The notes under the pieces were generated by a model. That model did not search any database and had not been told where the DNA came from. It saw only the letters and a list, made by a program, of their open reading frames with translations. Both the position numbers and the translations under genes were made by a program. From Kineococcus mangrovi (lineage in GTDB: Bacteria; Actinomycetota; Actinomycetes; Actinomycetales; Kineococcaceae): a stretch of 64,000 nucleotides of DNA. The DNA lies in the NCBI RefSeq assembly GCF_041320705.1, contig NZ_JBGGTQ010000001.1:124001-188000 (forward strand), written 5' to 3'. This document shows positions 58,687 through 64,000 of the stretch, piece by piece. Numbering within the stretch: the stretch's first letter is position 1; the number at the start of each line of letters is the position of its first letter.

Positions 58687-60141
58687 ATGACCACGGCGCC
58701 CAGCTCCCCCGCCCCGCACCGCGTCTCGGGCGGGAACCCGCAGTCGCTGCTGCCGAGCACCCACCGCCGCCTCGACCACCTGCTCGCCGCCGAGCAGGTC
58801 GCGTCCCGGTTGCCCTCGGTCGCGGCCGGGCTCGTGCGCGACGGGGCGCTCGTGTGGAGCGGTGGGGCGGGGACGACGGGGCTGGACGGCGGGGCGGGCG
58901 GGGCGGGCCGGCCGGGCCCGGACACGCAGTACCGCATCGGGTCGATCACCAAGACGTTCGTGGCGGCCGCCGTCCTGCGCGCGGTCGAGGACGAGCTGGT
59001 CGGCCTCGAGGACCCCGTGCGGGCGCACCTGCCCGAGCTGGCCGACGGGGTGGGGCGCGTCACGGTCGGTCAGCTGCTGGGCCAGGCCGGCGGGGTGCAG
59101 GCCGAGACGGACGGGCCGTGGTGGGAGCGCACGAGCGGCGGGGACTGGGACGCCCTGGTGCCGCTGCTCGGCGAGAGCGCCGTGCGGCACCGCCCCGGGA
59201 CGCGCTTCCACTACTCCAACGTCGGCTTCGGCGTGCTCGGCGAGCTGGTGGGCCGCGTGCGGCGGTCGACGTGGCGCGACGTCCTGCGCGCCCAGTTCCT
59301 CGAACCGCTGGGCATGGACCGCACGACGATGCGCCCCGTCTCCCCCGCCGCCCGCGGCCTGGCGGTGCACCCGTGGGCCGACGTCGTGCTGCCCGAGCCG
59401 GAGCACGACGCGGGCGCGATGGCCCCGGCGGGTCAGGTCTGGTCGACGGTCCTGGACCTGGCGCGCTGGGCCGGGGTCATCGGCGGGCGCTCGCAGGTGC
59501 TGCGCCGCAGCACGGTGGAGGAGATGTGGCGACCGCAGAGCGTCGACGACGCGCGGGCCGCGGGGTGGGCGGCCGGTTACGGCCTGGGTCTGCAGCTGTG
59601 GAACGTCGCCGGCCGCCGCTACGCGGGGCACTCGGGGTCCATGCCCGGGTTCGTCGCGATGCTGCGGGTCGACGTCGAGACGGGCGACGCCGTCGTGGCC
59701 CTGACGAACTCCACGACCGGGTTCGGCGACCTGGCCGGGCGGCTGCTGCAGACCCTCGCCGAGGCCGAACCGCACGCCCCGCAGGCGTGGGTGCCGCGCG
59801 ACGTGCCCGCCGACGTCCTCGCGCTCGTGGGGCCCTGGTACTGGGGTCCGGCGCCGCTGACGCTGCGCGCCGCGCGGGTCGGTGCCCAGGACGGCCTGGA
59901 GCTGGCCGGCCTCGGCGGGCGCGGGCGCGGCTCCCGGTTCGTCCGCGCCGAGGGCGTGCCGGGCGCCTGGCGGGGGCTGGACGAGTACTACGCCGGGGAG
60001 CTCCTGCGCCCGGTCCCGGCGGCCGACGGGTCGGTCTCGCACCTGGACCTGGCGAGCTTCCGGCTGACCCGCACCCCCTACGACCCGACTGCCGACGTGC
60101 CCGGCGGGGTCGACGCGGCCGGCTGGACGGCGACCCCGTGA
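58687..60141 (+). CDS. Serine hydrolase of the beta-lactamase/DD-peptidase family
   Basis: 484 residues. SITK (Ser nucleophile and Lys) in YRIGSITKTFV, the YSN motif in FHYSNVGFG, and HSGS in YAGHSGSMPG correspond to the three motifs of class C-like serine hydrolases. There is no signal peptide, so it is probably cytoplasmic and an esterase or peptidase rather than a resistance enzyme. A C-terminal 130-residue domain (from VPADVLALVGPWYWGP) is a DUF3471-like beta domain. ATG 58687 follows CAGGGT by six bases. Confidence 0.86.
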   Translation: MTTAPSSPAPHRVSGGNPQSLLPSTHRRLDHLLAAEQVASRLPSVAAGLVRDGALVWSGGAGTTGLDGGAGGAGRPGPDTQYRIGSITKTFVAAAVLRAVEDELVGLEDPVRAHLPELADGVGRVTVGQLLGQAGGVQAETDGPWWERTSGGDWDALVPLLGESAVRHRPGTRFHYSNVGFGVLGELVGRVRRSTWRDVLRAQFLEPLGMDRTTMRPVSPAARGLAVHPWADVVLPEPEHDAGAMAPAGQVWSTVLDLARWAGVIGGRSQVLRRSTVEEMWRPQSVDDARAAGWAAGYGLGLQLWNVAGRRYAGHSGSMPGFVAMLRVDVETGDAVVALTNSTTGFGDLAGRLLQTLAEAEPHAPQAWVPRDVPADVLALVGPWYWGPAPLTLRAARVGAQDGLELAGLGGRGRGSRFVRAEGVPGAWRGLDEYYAGELLRPVPAADGSVSHLDLASFRLTRTPYDPTADVPGGVDAAGWTATP

Positions 60142-60198
60142 CGTGCCCCCGCGGGGAGGTGGCGACCGCCCCGTCCCCCCCGCCCGCGGACCGCGACG

Positions 60199-60204
60199 TA
60201 GGCT
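60199..60204 (+). promoter_or_regulatory. -10 element (TAGGCT) for lipA, leaderless type
   Basis: TAGGCT, six bases before GTG 60211, the same layout as at lipB. Confidence 0.55.
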
Positions 60205-60210
60205 GGCCCG

Positions 60211-61227
60211 GTGACGATCGCACCGGAAGGACGCCGGATGCTGCGCCTCGAGGCGCGCAACGCCGAGACGCCGATCGAGCGGAAGCCGTCGTGGATCCGC
60301 ACGACGGCCCGCACCGGTCCGGAGTACAAGGACCTCAAGGGGCTGGTGAGGTCCGGTGGCCTGCACACGGTGTGCGAGGAGGCCGGCTGCCCCAACATCT
60401 ACGAGTGCTGGGAGGACCGGGAGGCCACCTTCCTCATCGGTGGCTCCGAGTGCACCCGGCGCTGCGACTTCTGCCAGATCGACACGGGCAAGCCGTCCCC
60501 GCTGGACCGCGACGAGCCCCGCCGGGTCGCCGAGAGCATCCGCACGATGGGCCTGCGCTACGCCACGATCACCGGCGTCGCCCGCGACGACCTGGCCGAC
60601 GGCGGGGCGTGGCTGTACGCCGAGACGATCCGGCAGACCCACGCGCTGAACTCCGACGGGGAGTTCCACACGGGGGTGGAGATCCTCGTCCCGGACTTCA
60701 ACGCCCGCCCCGAGCTCCTGCAGCAGGTCTTCGACGCGGCGCCGGAGGTGTTCGCGCACAACGTCGAGACCGTCCCGCGCATCTTCAAGAGCATCCGCCC
60801 GGCGTTCCGCTACCAGCGCTCCCTCGACGTCATCACCGCCGGCCGCGAGGCGGGTCTGGTGACGAAGTCGAACCTCATCCTCGGCATGGGCGAGACCGAC
60901 GAGGAGGTCCTGGCCGCGCTGCAGGACCTGCACGACGCCGGCTGCGACATCATCACGATCACCCAGTACCTGCGCCCGACGCCGCGGCACCACCCGGTCG
61001 AGCGCTGGGTGAAGCCGGAGGCGTTCGTGGAGTTCTCCCGCGCGGCCGAGGAGATGGGGTTCAGCGGGGTCATGGCCGGTCCGCTCGTGCGGTCCTCCTA
61101 CCGCGCGGGACGGCTGTGGGCCGGGGCGATGCGCAAGCGCGGGGTTGCGATCCCCGAGCAGCTCGCACACCTGGACCGGGAGATCCCCGCCGCCCAGGAG
61201 GCCTCCAGCCTGCTCGCCCGGGGCTGA
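60211..61227 (+). CDS. lipA: Lipoyl synthase
   Basis: 338 residues. Auxiliary cluster motif [12 protein letters not shown] and radical SAM motif CTRRCDFC are both present, as is the C-terminal RSSYRAG with its cluster-ligand Ser. It inserts two sulfurs into octanoyl groups to make lipoyl groups for SucB. Confidence 0.97.
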   Translation: MTIAPEGRRMLRLEARNAETPIERKPSWIRTTARTGPEYKDLKGLVRSGGLHTVCEEAGCPNIYECWEDREATFLIGGSECTRRCDFCQIDTGKPSPLDRDEPRRVAESIRTMGLRYATITGVARDDLADGGAWLYAETIRQTHALNSDGEFHTGVEILVPDFNARPELLQQVFDAAPEVFAHNVETVPRIFKSIRPAFRYQRSLDVITAGREAGLVTKSNLILGMGETDEEVLAALQDLHDAGCDIITITQYLRPTPRHHPVERWVKPEAFVEFSRAAEEMGFSGVMAGPLVRSSYRAGRLWAGAMRKRGVAIPEQLAHLDREIPAAQEASSLLARG

Positions 61228-61260
61228 CGGGAGGCCGGCCCGGGGTCCGTCGCGGGCACG

Positions 61261-61266
61261 TATCCT
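61261..61266 (+). promoter_or_regulatory. -10 element (TATCCT) for the DUF4191 gene, leaderless type
   Basis: TATCCT, seven bases before ATG 61274. Confidence 0.5.
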
Positions 61267-61273
61267 TGCCGCC

Positions 61274-62005
61274 ATGGCACGACGAGGATCCAGCGACGGC
61301 GGTGCGGCCGCACCCGGGCCGAAGAAGAAGCGGTGGGCGCGGACCCGTCAGCTGAAGCAGGTCTACGACATGACCGTCCGGGTCGACCCGCCGACCCGGT
61401 GGTGGTTGCTGCTGGCCTTCGCGGGGCCGATCGTGCTCGGCCTGCTCGTCGGGCTGCTGGCCGGGCACCCGATCTACTTCACGATCCTCGGTCTGCTGCT
61501 GGGCGTGCTGGCCGCCACGTTCGTGCTCGGCCGCCGCGCCGAGCGCGCGGCGTACGTGAACCTCGAGGGCCAGAAGGGCGCGGCCGGGGCGGCGCTGTCG
61601 TCCATCCGCCGCGGCTGGACGATCGAGCAGGAGCCGGTGGCCGCCGAGGCCCGCACGCAGGACATGGTCTTCCGGGCCCTGGGCCGCGGTGGCGTCGTCC
61701 TCGTCGGCGACGGCCCGCCCTCGCGCGTGCGCAAGCTGCTCGAGGCCGAGCGCCGCAAGGTCGCCCGCGTCGTGCCGAACGTCCCCGTCCACCTCTTCAC
61801 CGTCGGTGACGGCGGCGCGGAGGGCGAGGTCCCGCTGCGCAAGCTGGCCTCGCGCGTGCAGCGCCTCAAGCCCCAGCTGACCAAGCAGGAGGTCGCCGCC
61901 GTGCAGAAGCGCCTCAAGGCCCTCGGCGGCATCCGCCCGCCGGTCCCCCAGGGCATCGACCCCCTGCGCGCCCGGCCCGACCGCCGCGCGATGCGCGGGC
62001 GCTGA
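61274..62005 (+). CDS. DUF4191 membrane protein
   Basis: 243 residues. A basic N-terminus (PKKKRWARTRQLKQVYDM), two membrane helices (about 46-66 and 71-90), then a soluble cytoplasmic part with GQKGAAGAALSSIRRGW, VFRALGRGGVVLVG and LTKQEVAAVQKRLKAL. This is the actinobacterial DUF4191 family, always found next to lipA; its role is unknown. Confidence 0.85.
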   Translation: MARRGSSDGGAAAPGPKKKRWARTRQLKQVYDMTVRVDPPTRWWLLLAFAGPIVLGLLVGLLAGHPIYFTILGLLLGVLAATFVLGRRAERAAYVNLEGQKGAAGAALSSIRRGWTIEQEPVAAEARTQDMVFRALGRGGVVLVGDGPPSRVRKLLEAERRKVARVVPNVPVHLFTVGDGGAEGEVPLRKLASRVQRLKPQLTKQEVAAVQKRLKALGGIRPPVPQGIDPLRARPDRRAMRGR

Positions 62006-62025
62006 CGGCGCACCGCAGGACGACG

Positions 62026-62060
62026 AGGGCCCGGTCCCGCCACCCGGCGGGCCGGGCCCT
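62026..62060 (+). terminator. Terminator after the DUF4191 gene
   Basis: A 15-bp stem (AGGGCCCGG then CCCGCC, one bulged T) with the loop ACCC, 21 bases past the stop. It lies before the convergent RDD gene and could serve both. Confidence 0.8.
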
Positions 62061-62169
62061 TCCTCGCGTCCCCGGGTCCCCCGGCGCCCCGCACCGGCTC
62101 GACTCGCCACGGGTTCGGGCACGAGGTCACCCCGCGCCGTCGACCGGGCCGCGCGGGCCGGGACGGGCG

Positions 62170-62610
62170 TCAGCGCCGGACGACGACCACGCCGGTCACC
62201 TTGTCGTGCAGGCCCCGCCGGTCGGCGTCGAACACGACGGCGGGGATCACGAGCGTCAGCAGCAGCGCCCGCAGCGCCCCCATCGCCGGGCCCACGGGCC
62301 GGCCGTCGAGGCGCCGCACCGCGATCCCGGTGACGGCGTGCCCGATGCTCATCCCGATCGTGGACACGAGCAGCAGGTGCATGACGAAGAAGACGAGCAG
62401 CGGCCCGAGGTCGCGACCGAGCCCGTCCAGGACGGTGCGGGCGACGAGGGTCGCGACGATCCAGTCCACGACGAGGCCGAGGACGCGCCGACCCCAGCCG
62501 GCGACCGAGCCAGAGCCGGTGGCGGGCAGCCCGAGCCGCACCCCCGGTGGCTGGACGGGCGGGTCCGCCGGGTCCGGGTCGGGACTCCTGCGCGTCGTCC
62601 GGTCGGCCAC
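62170..62610 (-). CDS. RDD family membrane protein
   Basis: 146 residues with three hydrophobic helices. GWGRRVLGLVVDWIVA starts the RDD domain and ADRRGLHDKVTGVVVVRR ends it. Function unknown; the gene adjoins glnA in actinobacteria generally. I start at the second of two adjacent GTG codons (62610) because this puts TAGGCT six bases upstream, as elsewhere in this window. Confidence 0.85.
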   Translation of the reverse strand: MADRTTRRSPDPDPADPPVQPPGVRLGLPATGSGSVAGWGRRVLGLVVDWIVATLVARTVLDGLGRDLGPLLVFFVMHLLLVSTIGMSIGHAVTGIAVRRLDGRPVGPAMGALRALLLTLVIPAVVFDADRRGLHDKVTGVVVVRR

Positions 62611-62616
62611 CACGCC

Positions 62617-62622
62617 AGCCTA
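62617..62622 (-). promoter_or_regulatory. -10 element (TAGGCT) for the RDD gene, leaderless type
   Basis: Minus-strand TAGGCT, six bases before GTG 62610 and three before GTG 62613. Confidence 0.5.
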
Positions 62623-62688
62623 CGGGGCGCGTCGCAGGGCAGCCGGAGCCGGCTCCCCGGGGGCCCTGTCGTCGACTTCCGGACGTCG

Positions 62689-62726
62689 GTAAGGTTGCGG
62701 AAACGCCGACGTAACAGGTGCGAAAC
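62689..62726 (+). promoter_or_regulatory. GlnR-type operator of glnA
   Basis: Four boxes with exact six-base spacers: GTAAG, GAAAC, GTAAC, GAAAC. This is the actinobacterial GlnR site pattern (GTNAC-N6-GAAAC repeated), with one mismatch in the first box. Confidence 0.8.
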
Positions 62727-62736
62727 ATCGCGCCTC

Positions 62737-62742
62737 TACGGT
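62737..62742 (+). promoter_or_regulatory. -10 element (TACGGT) of glnA
   Basis: TACGGT starts ten bases after the GlnR site, so the GlnR boxes cover the -35 region, as expected for activation. The leader would be about 47 bases. Confidence 0.5.
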
Positions 62743-62795
62743 CGGCGCGTCCGCGGCGGCTCGACACCCGGGCCGGTTCCGTTCCTGGAGGTTGG

Positions 62796-64000
<1,205 letters not shown>

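Overview
This 64 kb window comes from the chromosome of a high-GC actinobacterium. GC is roughly 74 percent, GTG starts are very common, coding density is high, there are paired PASTA kinases, a diheme QcrC fused to the respiratory supercomplex, a phosphatidylinositol mannosyltransferase, LexA- and GlnR-type operators, and no mobile elements, CRISPR arrays, tRNA or rRNA genes that I could see. Gene order matches the well-known mycobacterial stretch from pknL/aroG through plsC-like, fadD15, pimB, the DEDD exonuclease, trpD, ctaE-qcrCAB, ctaC/ctaF, pepA, dlaT(sucB), lipB, lipA and glnA1, but with many local insertions. Kineosporiales (for example Kineococcus) would fit the composition; that placement is inference.

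Layout. 1-6.8 kb: end of a LysM/lytic transglycosylase gene, the PASTA kinase pknL, class II DAHP synthase, a phosphofructokinase carrying pyrophosphate-type residues, a 1-acylglycerol-phosphate acyltransferase-like protein. 6.8-10.5 kb: a nuclease/phosphatase-fold protein, two tandem ROK sugar kinases and a zinc-ribbon membrane protein. 10.6-16.4 kb: fatty acyl-CoA synthetase, GT-C membrane glycosyltransferase, PimB-like mannosyltransferase, a putative metallopeptidase lipoprotein and a small Cys-rich protein. 16.5-19.7 kb: a DEDDh exonuclease/GIY-YIG fusion with an apparent SOS box, an Lrp/AsnC ligand domain, trpD. 20.0-35.2 kb: aerobic respiration (ctaE-qcrC-qcrA-qcrB; ctaC-ctaD-ctaF; ctaA), interrupted by an SDR, a UPF0104 protein, an L,D-transpeptidase, aat, erpA, an M20 peptidase and a DUF3043 protein. 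35.2-44.2 kb: more accessory content: aldo/keto reductase, two MFS transporters, pyrD, an aldehyde dehydrogenase/DUF779 operon with its GAF-type regulator. 44.3-48.6 kb: a CobT-like protein with altered catalytic positions, a GNAT, pepA, and an unrecognised secreted protein made of RKES heptapeptide repeats. 48.6-62.0 kb: lpdA and sucB (2-oxo acid dehydrogenase E3 and E2), an epimerase, a second Ser/Thr kinase, a FAD oxidoreductase with an S51 peptidase, lipB, an LLM oxidoreductase, a serine hydrolase, lipA and a DUF4191 protein. 62.2-64 kb: an RDD membrane protein and glnA, cut by the window end.

Functionally, QcrCAB and CtaCDEF form one electron-transfer chain from menaquinol to oxygen, with ctaA supplying haem A. 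LipB and LipA make the lipoyl groups that the two lipoyl domains of SucB carry and LpdA reoxidises. PlsC-like, FadD-like, GT-C and PimB-like proteins suggest a lipid/phosphoinositide mannoside envelope block.

The most useful sequence-level observations are: a repeated leaderless-type promoter architecture (TANNNT six to eight bases before the start codon at fifteen genes), a perfect LexA-type palindrome before the exonuclease fusion, a four-box GlnR-type operator before glnA, an 11-bp-period operator candidate before the aldehyde dehydrogenase operon, and the RKES repeat protein.
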